Shown: positions 11,193 through 23,892 of the stretch, one piece after another
Position numbering within the stretch: the stretch's first letter is position 1
Layout of the letters: the number at the start of each line of letters is the position of its first letter
Origin: Tamarix chinensis
Taxonomy: Eukaryota; Streptophyta; Magnoliopsida; Caryophyllales; Tamaricaceae
Length of the DNA stretch: 64,000 nt
NCBI GenBank assembly: GCA_030549775.1
Contig: CM060172.1
Coordinates: 59,091,523-59,155,522 of the forward strand
Direction of reading: 5' to 3'
The notes under the pieces: generated by a model
What the model was told of the DNA's origin: nothing
Seen by the model: the letters and a program-made list of their open reading frames with translations, nothing else
Database searches by the model: none
Program-made: the position numbers and the translations under genes

Positions 11193-13870
11193 ACTTGAAG
11201 GACTTCTATTGTAGGCAAACTCAATATGAGCTAGCTTGATATCCCAACCCTTGGTACTTTTAATTACGAAACCTCTTAATAATGTGTCAAGAGTTCATTT
11301 TGTAACCTTCGTTTAACCATTGGTTTGTGGATGGTTCAAAGTACTAAATAACAACTTTGTACCCAACATGTGCCTTAAAGTCTTCAAAAAGTAACTCAGA
11401 ACTTTAACATCTCTATCTGAAATAATACTTTTAGGAATACCATGAAGTCTTACAACCTCTTTAAAATATAAATCGGCAAAATGTGTGGCATCATCGATTT
11501 TATGACATGGTATAAAATGAGTCATTTTTAAAATAAAAAAAATCTATCAACTACTACCATTATAGGGTCTTAACCACGTTGAGTTCTCGGAAACCCTAAG
11601 ATAAAGTTCATACTAAACCCTTCCCATGGTTGATTAGGAATAGTTAATGGAATGTACACATCTTTATGAAAGAATCTTTTATTCTTTTGACATGTAACAC
11701 GTCTACTTAAAACAGATTGTACACCTTTTATCAAGCATGGCCAATAAAGAGTTTCTTGTAACAATTCCAAGGTCTTATGAGTACCAAAATGTCCAACTAT
11801 TCCTCCTTCATGTAACTCTTTTATAATTAATTCTATTCCACTCGATTTATGCACACAAAGTTTATTAAGCTTGAACAAAAATCCATCATACAAGACATAA
11901 TTACCATGACATCTGTTTTTCTTGCAAGCATCATAAATATCATAGAAATCATCAACTTTTGGATAAAATTATTTCAAAATCAAATCCAAGTAATTTAGCA
12001 TCCATCATGGTTAATAATGCATACTTCCTAGATAATGCAACCACTATGATATTTTCTTTACCATCTAAATGTTTAGCAGAGAACATGAAGAATTATAATA
12101 AACTTACCCACTTTGCATGTATTGAATTAATATTCTTTTTTCCATATAAGTATTTTATACTTTCATGATCTAAATGTATCACAAAGGGCTTAGGTCTCAA
12201 ATAATGACTATATGTCTCTAGACTACGTATGATGGCATAGAATTCCTTATCATAAGTAGAATAGTTCAACTTGGCCCTATTTAATTTTTTGCTGAAATAC
12301 ATGATAGGCCTTTTTTCTTATGAAAGTATTCCTCTAACTCCTATCCCACTAGTATCAAGAGTTACTTCAAATAGTAAATCAAAATTAGGTAAGGATAAGA
12401 CTATAATGTCACATAATTTAGCTTTATAAGTCTCAAAGGATTTAGTGGCTATATCTCCCCATTTAAACTCTCATATTTTCATAAGTTGAGTTATAGGTGC
12501 TGTTATGGATGAGAATTCTTTAATAAATCATATATAAAACTATCTAATCTGTGAAAACTTCTTACTTCATGAATATCCTTAGGAATATACCAGTCTTAAA
12601 TAGCTTTAAATTTGGAGGGATGAACCTTAATATCTTTTCCAATCATAATATAACCCAAAAAGATAACACTAGGAAGAATGAAATCACACTTATCTAATTT
12701 TTCATAAAGTTTTGTATCCCTTAACCTTTCAAATAATTTCCTTAATTGTATTAGATGACCATGTTCAGTTTTGCTATGCATAAGAATATATCCAATTAGA
12801 CTATAATAAATTTTCCAAGAAAAGGGTGAAGAACCTCATTCATTAATCTCATAAAGGATCTAGGTGCATTACACAACCCAAATGGCATAATCATCCATTC
12901 ATAGATATCATATTTAGTTTTAAAGGTCGTTTACATTCATCCCCTTCTCTAATGCACAATTGATGATATCAACTACATCAGACTATCTGAGAGAATACTT
13001 GTGCACTACTTAGTTCATTAAGCATGCCATCTAACATGGACATAGGGAAATGGTATTTTATGGTTATATTGTTAACAAATCTTGAATCTATACACATGCG
13101 CCAAGGTCCATCCTTTTTAAGAACGAGTAGAGCAGAAACACAACAAGGACTCATACTTTCCTTTAATATACCCTTTGTACACTAACTCTTGTCTTTGTTT
13201 TTGAAGCTCCTTAGATTCCTTCATATTACTTCAATAGGCCAGTTTATTAGGCAAAGGCATTCTAGGGATTAAATCAATAGCATGCTTAATACCTATTATA
13301 GGTGGTAGTCTAGGTGGAAGATCATTTGGGAGCACATAATTAAATTCTTCAAGTAGTCTATTGAGCTTGGGGTTAGCATTTTTAATCTCCCCTGATTAAT
13401 TTTCTTTCACTACTAGAGCATAGCATATACCTTCTTCTTCTATACAATTAATCATAGCATTTTTCATGTAAGAAAAATTCTTTTTAGTAGGTGGATCACT
13501 CATGCTAAGGTCATCACATCTTAAAGGCTTAAGTTTGTGCTTAGTTTTTCCACATCGAATAAAATACTCATTATTAAAACCATTATTACTAACTTTTCTA
13601 TCATATTTTCATAGTCTACTTAGACAAATTCCGCATGCATCCAATGAAAAAATATCACATATTGCATCATCATGGTAATTACCAATAGAAAATGAGATAA
13701 GGGCTTTCTCAGTTACCTTAGTTTTGTTGCCTTTGCTTAGACATTGAAGAGAATAAGGCTTGGGATAATTTTTAGTAGATAATACAAGATCTTTGATTAC
13801 TCTCTAATTATCTACATTTTTACATGAGCCACTATCAATGATGATTCAACCACATCTCTCTCTATTGCAT
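11193..13870 (-). pseudogene. gypsy pol remnant: protease, reverse transcriptase, RNase H, integrase
   Basis: Read from high to low coordinates on the minus strand, in broken frames. Protease-like 'IIDSGSCKNVDN' lies near 13840 and 'SLDACGICL' near 13640. The reverse transcriptase end 'YEKLDKCDFILPSVIFLGYI' lies at 12781-12596. RNase H 'NYSTYDKEFYAIIRSLETY' and 'PFVIHLDHESIKYL' lie at 12302-12093. The integrase zinc-binding part is at 11893-11570 (H-x-H near 'GHFGTHKTLELL', then 'CQKNK'). The integrase core '[19 protein letters not shown]' and '[11 protein letters not shown]' is at 11525-11313, followed by 'AYNRSPSSTT' up to the insertion point of element A. Numerous stops and frameshifts make it non-functional. 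Confidence 0.9.
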
Positions 13871-15099
13871 CCTCTTGCCTTGAATATTTTATCTCGTTGT
13901 GTTGCTTGGTCTTGTGATTGAACTTGAAGTAAGAATTGTAGCACTAAGCAATCATCTAGGGCCTCATCAAATTCACTTGCATACTTGGCTATGATGTCCT
14001 CCTCTTCTTCTACACTACAAGCATCCATGTCTTGGATCTCCCTTAAGCTTAAAAATCTTTGATTAGGACATTCCCTTGTGTAGTGTCCAAATCATTTTCA
14101 CTTGAAGCCTTGCTTGGTGGACATATTTGATACTTTGTTATTTCAGTTTTCTTCTCGTGTAGGACCTTGTTTCTTTTCCAAATTTGTATGGCTTGAATTG
14201 GGATTATACTTTGAATTAGAAGTACTTAAGTAGTTCTATGTCATTATAGGAGCATTCAATTTGTAAGCTTTGGTAGACTTTACTTGCTTTTCACACTTTA
14301 AAGACAACTTGATTAAATCCTCAATAAAATCATAACCATACATTTCAACCTTGTCATGGATCAAATTACTGAGGCCACCTAAGAATATAACACACTTTTT
14401 CTCTTTTTGTTCTTGTATATCATATATTAGTGCTAGTCTTTCGAATTCCCTAGTGTAATCTTCTACACTAAGAAGTCATTACCTAAGAGTATTCAACTTA
14501 ACACACATGTCTTGTTCATATTCCCTAGGTACAAATTTTTATCTTAGTTGTTTCTCAAGTTTCTCCTATGACTTAATCTTAACTTTATCTTTTCTTTCAC
14601 ATTTCATTCCTAGGTTATCACACAACACCCTAGCAAACTTTTTGAATTTTAGAGTAGCAAGTTTACATTTCCGTTCATCACCATACTCTTTGAATTCAAA
14701 TATTACTTCTATCTCATGAAAATATTCAAAGTACAATTCAACATTTTAATCACCATAAAATTCTGGAAGGTCAAGCTTTATACATTTATCCTCATCATGT
14801 GTATGCCTTAGTTGTAAATGATTTAGCCTTCAACTTTCATCATACTCCATTTTTGATTTTATATGCCCTCCTATTACTTGTACCACAAGTCTAACCATGC
14901 CTTCCAACCGGTCATTGGTGGCTTCCATGGTATTTTACATGTGTATCAACGTTTATCGGTCACCTATGTGTGCCTCTAAGCATTGAAGTTGTTGTTGCAT
15001 TGCTGCAATTTGTTGAATTTGGATGTTGTATGCATTTATGTTGATGTTGAGTGCTTGGATGGAAACAAGTTTGGAATCCATCTTATCCTCATTGGCCAT
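13871..15099 (-). pseudogene. gypsy gag remnant
   Basis: The likely start is the ATG at 15099, reading 'MANEDKMDSKLVSIQ' with a Gln-rich stretch 'IQQIAAMQQQLQCLEAHI'. The frame breaks beyond about 14953. Near 14110-13990 the phrase 'ECPNQRFLSLREIQDMDAC' followed by 'VEEEEDIIAKYASEFDEAL' is the stretch that follows the CCHC zinc knuckle in plant chromovirus gag-pol. The middle part (14120-14950) is heavily decayed. Confidence 0.75.
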
Positions 15100-15946
15100 G
15101 GTGTTTTGTAGACTATAACCATATGATATGCATGGAAAATGACAAAACAAATGTGTAAGGGTGTTGGAACAAGGAAACCGAGATGTTTGGTTGGATTCTT
15201 GATAGGGATTTTGGGGTTCTTGGTAAGTTCTTAGGTGGAATCTTACTAAGAAAAGGGGTATGGTGGTAATCAAGATTGGTTATTAAATTTTTGAGTTAGG
15301 AAAAGTTGGTTCTTAGATAAGATATAAAGGAAATATGTTGCAATGGAAGAGGAAGAAAATTGAATGTTTGATGATGGGGTATCTTCAAGGAGGTTGAAGA
15401 TATGAAGGTGATAATGTGTTGACTATAATGTGAATTGAATGATTGAGAATGTGAGATGTATAGGTGGTTCGAATTGTCAATATTTTAATGGTAGATAGGA
15501 AATTTTATTGGATCTTACATGGAGATAATATAAATTCAATGGAGGAAGGGAATAACGGTTCAAATACGATAGTTAATATTTTAAGATAGTTTGAAAAGAA
15601 TGGAGAACGATAGATTCTTATAGGATTTGAGGGACGATTGAAGGAAAAATGGAAGGTGGTCGAATATTAAGGTAGGATATCCAATAGTCTTGGTTGAAGA
15701 ATAGAAGATCTTCAAACTTTTAATTTGAAGATTCAAAGGGAATATGAAGATGTACTAGAAGGTGATTGAAGATATGCTAACAAAACTCGATCAAGATTGA
15801 ATCTTGGTTGAAGATATACTACCAAGATACGATCAAGATTGGTTCTTGGGGTTGAAGATCAACGTGGCTGAAGATGTTATGCATGGATGTGCATCAAAAG
15901 AACATGCATACATGGGTAACTAATGAGAAAAGATTGGAAAAGGCCT

Positions 15947-15960
15947 TGCCTTGATACCAA
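15947..15960 (-). other. Primer binding site of the gypsy element
   Basis: The minus strand reads TTGGTATCAAGGCAAGG just inside the 5' LTR. It resembles the initiator-tRNA-Met-type site TGGTATCAGAGC of plant retrotransposons, with changes in the second half. Confidence 0.65.
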
Positions 15961-15962
15961 GA

Positions 15963-16814
15963 TGATATGATTCTTTTTAGTTATCCATGACTTGGGTTGG
16001 TTTTTATGAAGATCTTCAATCAAGTTTGGAGATGTGAAGGATAATTCTTGGTCAACAATTGAAGGTAGGCTCAAAGATATGTATAAATCTTCCACGAAGA
16101 TTCAACACTAAGGGTTTTAAGTAGGATTTAATCCAAGTAATTCCTAAGAAGAAAAGTAATCTCACAAAAGAGAGGATTTAAGACAAATGCTCAAAATTCT
16201 TATTCAATTCAATATTCTCAATTGTATACAATGCTCCTAATGAGTATATGTACTACTCATAGGAAGTAATTATAATTAATTACTAATTACTCAACAATTG
16301 ACCTAGTTATTACCCCCACTTTCATGTTGGTGTGTAGTTGTATATCCAACCTAACCCATGCTTGGTTTAGGTGTGTAGTTAATTAAAATTAGCTTTAATA
16401 CTCTAATAAACATAATTAAACACCTAATTAAAGGATATTAACTACAACATTACAAACATTTAGACTGGCTAATACATACATGAAATAACAAGCTACAAAA
16501 CCCTAACTTATACATAATATCCTAGGGTTTACAACAAGTGCTACAAATAATGAGATATTTGCATGTTTGTTGTCTTATCCTCCGAGTATTCCATAATTTT
16601 AAATGTTTTTATGTCTTGTACATGAACATGGTTTAAATGGATTGACATCTTAAGTATCTTACTCTTGTAAATATGTAATATACCTACAAGAACATATTCA
16701 AGTGTCTTTAGAATTAATAGTAGAAATATCATGAAAAAATATAAGATAACTAGATCTATTATTAAGAATGCTAATTCCTCACTATCAAGAGGATCATGAG
16801 ATGCTCTTGCATCA
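15963..16814 (-). repeat. 5' LTR of the minus-strand gypsy element (852 bp)
   Basis: In element orientation it starts TGATGCAAGAGCATCTC (at 16814) and ends GAATCATATCA (at 15963), giving TG...CA ends, two bases before the primer binding site. The outer 240 bases match the partial left LTR at 5865-6106. Confidence 0.8.
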
Positions 16815-17266
16815 AAAGTGATCTTTCATTGCTTGGTTATAACTACTTTTCTACTCTCCCCACTCTATCGATTACTCATGTTCCTCCAGATGGCTTTTGA
16901 CGTGCAATTCTTTAGTTTTGAAGGAGTAGGTCCTTTGGCCACTGATTGCTGGTTCGTTGGGTTGCGTAGAGTTAGAGTAGGCTTTGTTGTTTTATTGTGT
17001 CTCTCAATGGGGGGTATGATTTTTTGCTTGTTAGCTTTGAGTTTTGTTTCTGGATGCTTATTCTTTTCCTTGTCAAGGCTTGATACCCCGTCAGGGACAA
17101 CTTCTTCCTACCTTTGCCCTATTTTGATTTGACTCCTCTATTTGATCTAGTAGAGTTGGTTGGGTTGTGGTTTTTGTATTGTAGCCTTAACATTTTTTTG
17201 TAAAAATTTTTTTAATGTTGGTGGGATAGGAAAAATGTTTACAGTAATGCCAAAGCCCTTACCACT
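16815..17266. other. Unassigned stretch between gypsy LTR and MITE
   Basis: Less AT-rich than its surroundings, with a 104-codon open frame at 16818-17132 rich in Phe, Leu and Val. I recognise no domain and see no splice structure. It may be an old TE fragment. Confidence 0.3.
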
Positions 17267-17817
17267 AGGGGTGAGTAAATGTAGATATTTGTATCTAGTC
17301 AAATATTATTATTATTATTATTTATATATATTCCGCCTCTTTTAGATTGAATATTTGAATTTCGAATATCTAACAGATATGAACTGAATATGGATCAGAT
17401 TCGGATATATCTAATATCTGTATGAAAATACTATTTTATCAATTTAATAACTTTTGCAATAATATTTTTAAAAATAAATACCATATTTCAATTAATATTC
17501 ATGCCTATATTCATATAATTGTTTTATTTTCTCTAAAATAATTATTATAATATTATTATAAAAGTTTAAAATATAAAAATAAATATGACTTTAAAACTTC
17601 AAAATATAAAAATATAATATTATAATATATTGTTAAAATAACCAATAAAATATCAGATATTTTTTTAAATCAAATAATCTAATAAAAAATAAAATTTTAA
17701 AATATTAAATATTTTTTACTAAAATTAAATCAGATATCTTTAACAACAAATTAAAATTTTTAAATATCAAGTGGAACTTTGGGATATCAAATTTTTTACG
17801 TATCTTTACTTACCCCT
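17267..17817. mobile_element. hAT-like MITE, about 550 bp
   Basis: The ends AGGGGTGAGTAAATGTAGATA and TACGTATCTTTACTTACCCCT are imperfect inverted repeats. The 8-base flanks TTACCACT and TTGCCGTG agree at four positions, with three of the differences being transitions, which would fit a decayed 8 bp duplication. The interior is AT-rich with 'gatatctgatt'-type phrases and has no transposase. It lies about 480 bases upstream of the start codon of the NT-C2 gene. Confidence 0.6.
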
Positions 17818-18301
17818 TTGCCGTGGATTTCTATAAAATTTCTCCTTATAAAAAAAATAAAAGAAAGAGTGAATGACAGTAGAGAGATGCTTTTCGGTTT
17901 TCACCAAACTAGAGGTTGACTAAACTAAGTAACCAGCCCTTTATTGTAGACTTCCCAAAAGAAACAGATCAATGTGCCAGCCTCTTGCTTTCGCTCTCGC
18001 ACGCACAGACTGGTACCATAAATTCATAATCAGCGCACATTGCTTTCCCTGTTTCAGTTTTGTCCCGAAGACAATTTCAGCCCTGTTCATCTCTGCTGTA
18101 TAATTTGCGCCTCCCAAAGTCAACTCTTTTGCACTACTATATTCTCGCCTCTAGATTAAACCCACGAAATTTCTCTGGCCACTCTGTCTTCTTCCCAGTT
18201 CCTACGCAAAAACAATCTCCTGAAACGCTCACGGATTCAGCGCTTACGTTCAAAATTTTATCTTTTTGACCAATTTCGAACAGAATTAAGTGCTCGATTC
18301 C

Positions 18302-21300
18302 ATGGTTTTGAACATGATCAAGTGGAGGACAAAGCCTCCACTTCAATCTATGCAATTCGAAGCAACAATTATGATCCGCTGCCTCAAGGGGCTGACGAAC
18401 GCAATAACGGATGATGGGCCGACGAAATTGATGATTGAAATTAAGTGGAAAGGGTCATCGAAGAGTAATAATGGGTTGAGGGCATTGGGAAGGAAGAGTG
18501 TGAAGAGGGATTTCACAGGAGAAGAGTGTTTACGGGATGATGGAGTTGTTCAGTGGGACGAGGAATTCACGAGAGTTTGTGGTTTTTCTGGGTATAAGGG
18601 AGCGGTTCTTAATCCATGGGAATTGGAATTCATCGTCTTGAATGTGAGTCTGATTTCATTCGACCCTTTTGCCTTTTATCTCTTGTTCTTCAACTACTTG
18701 CATGTTATTTTGCGGTGTTTTAAGCTTGGATTACTTGCCGATCGTATCGCTTGTGCTTGTTCCATTACAGTCCCCTTCACTTCTGTAGAAAGTTTGTATT
18801 GAAAGTTTTGACTTTTGGTGAGATGATGATAATTGGTCTCTTTGATTTTATTTTTGTTAGATTGATCATAAGGTGCTAAGAGTTGATATTGCCTCTTCTC
18901 CCCAACATCCTTAATCATGTGTTTTTTCTTGTTCAATTATGATGATAATGATTATATGATCATCACAGCTACATGTCGAATAGGAAGGAAATTGGCTTAC
19001 ATGATACTGGCCTTTGGCTTTCATATTCTGTTAAATCTGCAAATATTGCTTATGATCTTCTCATTCTGGCTAGGAGTTTATAATGATTGTGGGGCTGATA
19101 TGCCCCTTTTTTTCTCTCTTTCACAAAAATAGGAATAATATATATTAAAATCATCATCATTATTATTATTGTTATTATAATCTTCGTTGATGGCGATAAG
19201 TTACCACTGTAAGTAGTCTTGATGTTGGCCTCCTGGGTATATTTCAGGCATCCGATGCAGGACAGAAGAGAAAGGCTGCTGTTGCTGGTCCTATGGTGTT
19301 AAACCTTGCAGAATTTGCATCTTTAGAAGACGAGAAAGAGTTCAATATCAATGTTCCTCTCACACTTTTGAGTGCCAGTGCTGACTGCAACCCCTCTCTT
19401 TGCGTGAGTTCCACTTTCTTGTCTTCCATTTAGTACTACGTTTTGTGTGCTATGTTTTTTACCCCTTTTTTCTCCCTTTCTTCTTACTATTATAAGCGTA
19501 GTTTCTGTTGGAGATTGTATTATCATGAACAGATTCTTATCACAGGTAAAATGCCATATGTTTTGTAGTTGCTTCTTAGGCTAGTGGAATTAGGTGTCAG
19601 TGAACAACCAAGGGAAAGGGTATCACTGCCTGCTCCACTTTCACCATGTTTTGGAGGTCCTGTTGAAAAGGATGAGCGTCTTACATTTAGAAGGAGATTG
19701 GAGAAGGTGAAAAGCTTGACAGAATTCATTTCGTCTAGAAAATCAAAGAAGTCATCTAGTGGAGAAGAAGCCAGCAGTGATGGAAAGTTCTCAACAGGAA
19801 GTGAGGAATCGGAGTACCCATTTGACACCGACTCATTTAACGACACTGATGAGGGTGAATCTGAGGGAAGTAACAAGGTGGAGGCTGATATGCAGAACTC
19901 ATTTGGCTATGGATCTTTGGTGTCGTTGAACTTAGCCAGAAGTGATCATGGTTCAGGGATTGGGTGTGAGGATGAGGATCGCTTGTATTATTCCAGCCCT
20001 AAACCTGATGAAAGTCATGTACTTGATCAAGATTTAGTAGTTGCTCAAGTTGAGCAGTCGTTAAAGCAAAGTCAAAAACTTGGCATCTTAAATTGGAGGA
20101 AGGGGAAGTTGAGCTTCAAGAGGTCTCCAAAAAATAAAGGAGAGCCTCTGTTGAAGAAAGAGTATGGTGAAGAAGGTGGAGATGACATTGATTTCGATCG
20201 AAGGCAACTTAGTTCATCTGACAAGTTGCTCTTGCAGGTGATGCCTCCATCTTTAAACTACTCTTTTCGCCCCCTCCCCTCCACCTTGCTGTTGATGTTG
20301 TTGATCCTTTCATACCATCTTTGTCCCTTATTTTCTTCATCTTGACATACCTTATGAAGAAATCTTATGAATAGCATAATGAAAATATCCTGATGAACTC
20401 ATGCATATAGCAGTGCTCTAAGAGGGAAGAAAAATCACCAACAGTAGTCTCTGAATTCGGGGGTGACGATTTCACTGTTGGATGCTGGGAGTTCAAAGAG
20501 GTAGTAAGCCGCGATGGATGCATGAAGCTTCATACTCAAATCTTCTTTGGTTCAATCGATCAAAGGAACGAGAGGGCTGCCGGGGAAAGTGCATGCACTG
20601 CTTTAGTTGCTGTCATTGCCAACTGGATCCACTCCAACCAAGGGCAGATGCCCATTAAATCTGATTTTGACAGTCTAATCAGGGAAGGCTCACTCCAATG
20701 GAGAAACCTCTGCGACAATGAAGCCTACAGGGAACGATTCCCTGACAAACACTTTGATCTGGACACGATTCTCCAAGCTAAAATCCGTCCTCTCTCAGTT
20801 ATTCATGATAAGTCGTTTGTTGGATTCTTCCGCCCTGAAGGCCTGAATGAGGAAGGATTTGACTTCCTTCACGGTGCCATGTCTTTTGACAGCATTTGGG
20901 ATAATGAGATTTGTCAAATCTCACAAGACGGCTGCGATTGTGCCCACCACAGCCATGAGGATCCTTTAGTTTATATTGTTAGCTGGAATGACCATTTTTT
21001 TATCCTGAAGGTTGATCAGGATGCTTATTACATCATAGACACCCTGGGAGAGAGGCTCTACGAAGGCTGTAATCAGGCCTATATTCTAAAGTTTGACCGA
21101 GAGACCACCATCAAGAGGGTTCCAAAGGAATCATCAAGAGCAGAAAACAACCAAAAGGTTAACAGCCAACCGCTGCTAGAGACTCCATCCAGGGAAGAGG
21201 AAGTAACTGACAACACCAGAAAGCCTGACAAAGCTGAGTCGGTGGCAGTAGTAGCTGTTTCAACGGCTGCAGAGACTAACATAGCGGAAACGGGACAAAT

Positions 21301-21658
21301 GGGTAAGGAGGAAGAGGAAGAAGAAGAAGAGGTTTTAGTTTGTAGTGGCAAAGAATCATGTAAAGAGTACATAAAGAGTTTCATGGCTGCTATTCCTATA
21401 AGGGAACTGCAAGCTGATATGAAGAGAGGACTGATGGCATCCACACCTCTCCATCACCGGCTTCAAATTGATTTTCATCACACTAAAGTTTCACCTCCTG
21501 CCGAGGAGGAGATCATCATGGCTCCAGAAATGCTGGTAGCTGTGGAGCCAGAAGTTGAAGTGGCGCCACCAACTTTAGAGTACACGCCTCCAGAAGTTGT
21601 GGATGTGGCAGCAGCTGCTGCTGTACCTGCTATGATGACAGTTGCTGCTGCTTCATAG
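18302..21658 (+). CDS. NT-C2 (EEIG1/EHBP1 N-terminal) domain protein, four exons
   Basis: Exons read from the sequence: 18302-18643, 19248-19403, 19569-20237, 20411-21658. All introns are phase 0 with GT-AG ends (GTGAGT, GTGAGT, GTGATG donors). The model gives 804 amino acids. The start is the ATG in 'MVLNMIKWRTKPPL', because plant relatives begin M-V-x-x-M-x-K-W-R; an upstream in-frame GTG is not a plant start. Residues about 8-165 form the NT-C2 domain ('VQWDEEFTRVCGF', 'PWELEFIVLN', 'MVLNLAEFAS'). Residues about 190-380 are Ser/Lys/Glu-rich and probably disordered. The C-terminal half carries the plant-specific conserved part: 'ERAAGESACTALVAVIANW', 'HFFILKVDQDAYYIIDTLG', 'CKEYIKSFMAAIPIRELQ'. 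A Glu run lies near residue 690 and an Ala-rich end closes the protein. NT-C2 domains are thought to link membranes and the actin cytoskeleton; the exact plant role is unknown. Relatives are sometimes mislabelled 'splicing factor 3A subunit'. Confidence 0.92.
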
Positions 21659-23892
21659 TTCAGCTTTATGCACGCAAGTTTTATAACTTGCTGTACTGTC
21701 TATTCTTGCACCCCTTTTTCTTCGCATATAACCCCCCCCCCTCCAACTCCTTCTTTTGTCCTCCAAGAAGTTGAAGGTTGGCTCATGAGTGCGTGTATCT
21801 ATGCTTGGATTAGTTTCGTGGGGACAAAAATAATGAGGCGATTAAGAATGTTTTCACCCTCAAAAAGGGAGGGTGATCTTTTGCTTGTTGGAAGAGGTGA
21901 ACAAACTAAAGCATTATGCTTGCTTATATATATAACTTGTTATGAAAGTTTAGAATTAGCTTCTCTGTATTAGATGCACAGGTTACTGAGGTCTGATGAA
22001 ACAAGATGAACTTAAAGGGAGCAAGGAACCCACTTTATTAATGGATGGATTATGTTTGGTTGGTTGCTTAAGTTTAATTCAGTATTAGGTCACTCATAAA
22101 TATTATCCCAAAAAAAAAATACAATGACACAACTTTAAAGACATTATTATTATTTATTACAGTGACTTGATTTCTGAAGTAAAAATAACCGACGTTTACA
22201 TGAAATTATTTGCTTATACTTACGTGACCTATATGTAATTTTCAATCGTATGTTATGCACGGCTTAGTCAAAATAAGTAGGTCATGAATAATAATCACTC
22301 AACTCATATTTATATACTTAAATCCAAACACAATACCCGGTGAATCTGTTCGGCAAATTTTCTATTTTCTGTTATTGAGTATTTGAATTAGCGGGTACCT
22401 GATCTCGGACTAGTACCGATGTTTTGTTGTTTTATGGACGGCGTAGGTTCCATTTTTGTAACTTTTATTCCTGTCCTTTCGCAGGAGGTTGTTATGTTTG
22501 GCGTTGGGCCTCCATTCTAAAAAAAAAATGAAATATCATGTTATATACCTTATATTTATACAAAAATCTTCCGTACTATTAACCTTTATTTTTGGCTGAA
22601 CTATGTTCGTTGATTAGTGGTATTATACAGTCTTAAAATAATAACATATAAAATTGTAGTGGCTTTTTTTTTAATCCTACACTAGTGTCTTCCATGAACG
22701 TTTGTCTGTCTGTCTAAAAGGAGTTGAAATCAATTGTTCGGTTGAAGGTTTTATGGGTCTCAACTCAATTCTGCGAGGACATGGTTTCAACCCAACAATT
22801 AGCCAGCACTCGACAGCTGCTTATCAATCCTGCAAGGATGGTTGACTGTTGTAGACACTATATATTTCCTTTTCGTCCATAGAATGAATATCCATCCAAA
22901 GCTCTTGTGGCGACTTCCTTATGCTCCTCTATTGAGTCGAACGAAACCATTACTCACGACAAAATTTTATCCCAATTTTTTTAAACAAGTAATTATTTTA
23001 AATAGTCTCTTTTTATAACAATGTCAAACAAACTTTTAATAAAAAGACAACGTCGTCTTCACTAATCGAATAGCGGCGCGTCTTAGATAGTCTTCGATAT
23101 TTTGACATGGCGTTTGACCCTTATTTTCCTGGCCTAGCTTGATATTTTGGCAACGACAATAACAAAATTGATGTACATCATTTTTGTCTTTGTCGGCTCA
23201 AAGATCTCCGTTGTCCTTATTGTAGGAGCCCTTTCATTCATTCTCGACTTCATATCATGGGTCGCAATTCATATGGAGTTCATGCCTTTTGCGACTTCAG
23301 TGGAGTTGGCAGATATAAGTCCTTGCACTACAAGTGAAGTTGGCAGACAACTGCAAAAAGTGATGTATTAAGCAACAAATATCACTAGGGCCTACTTCCA
23401 TACTCCAGTAAGAACTACGATGCTCGTGGGGTTCCCCTGATATACCACATACGAAACTCTACTCAACAATTTCTCGTAGATAAGACCCATAAAAACATTC
23501 GATGGCTTTAATAACACAAATGTAGAAAGCCAAATGTGCTTCGCTTAAACGGAGAGGAGTGGAAGAAGAGGATATCCGGCGCAGAAATTGTAGTATTGAG
23601 ACGAAGAACTCTTCATCCACGTCTACGTCCGATCAGAACAAATGACGTCCAACGTAATGCTCATTACAAAAACAAACACTATACCAATAAAATGTACTAC
23701 AAATTAAAATAAACATCAAAAACATAATAAACTTTTAAAAGATGAAAATTAAAAGTAAAGAATACACATGAATCGATAAACAAAGGCGAAGAAGATGGAG
23801 AGTTGATAAACAGATTCTGCACAAAAGGCAAATGCCAGCCTAGCATATCCAAGCCATAAGCACTACCAACACTTTTGAGGCTGCTGACCCTC
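21659..23892. other. Convergent intergenic region
   Basis: The 3' flank of the NT-C2 gene (21659 to about 22000, probable 3' UTR, with a C-run at 21732-21741) meets that of VPS60. An open frame of 74 codons at 23147-23371 has hydrophobic segments but no recognised family. 22040-23100 is AT-rich without a gene. No TE terminus was identified. Confidence 0.5.

Larger units (their letters stand above)
5861..16814 (-). mobile_element. Degenerate Ty3/gypsy retrotransposon (chromovirus/CRM-like), interrupted by later insertions
   Basis: On the minus strand the order is 5' LTR (16814-15963), primer binding site (about 15960-15947), gag (from 15099), a zinc-knuckle to protease region (about 14100-13560), reverse transcriptase, RNase H and integrase (13200-11193), pol C-terminus (6539-6107) and a partial 3' LTR (6106 to about 5865). 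Many stops and frameshifts show that it is dead. Pol is split by a 4406-base LTR-like element (6782-11187) and by a 217-base MITE-like unit (6540-6756). The outer right flank reads AAAGT; the left target duplication cannot be checked because the left LTR is truncated. Confidence 0.85.

Noticed and set aside
18290..18301. Upstream in-frame start of the NT-C2 gene
   Set aside because: The codon is GTG; plant relatives begin at the M-V-x-x-M sequence, so the ATG at 18302 was chosen.
19323..19876. Minus-strand frames over the NT-C2 gene
   Set aside because: They are shadows of exons 2 and 3, which have splice sites and homology on the plus strand.
23147..23371. 74-codon hydrophobic frame as a small membrane protein gene
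   Set aside because: No family recognised, no supporting splice or promoter context, and the surrounding DNA looks like decayed repeat sequence.
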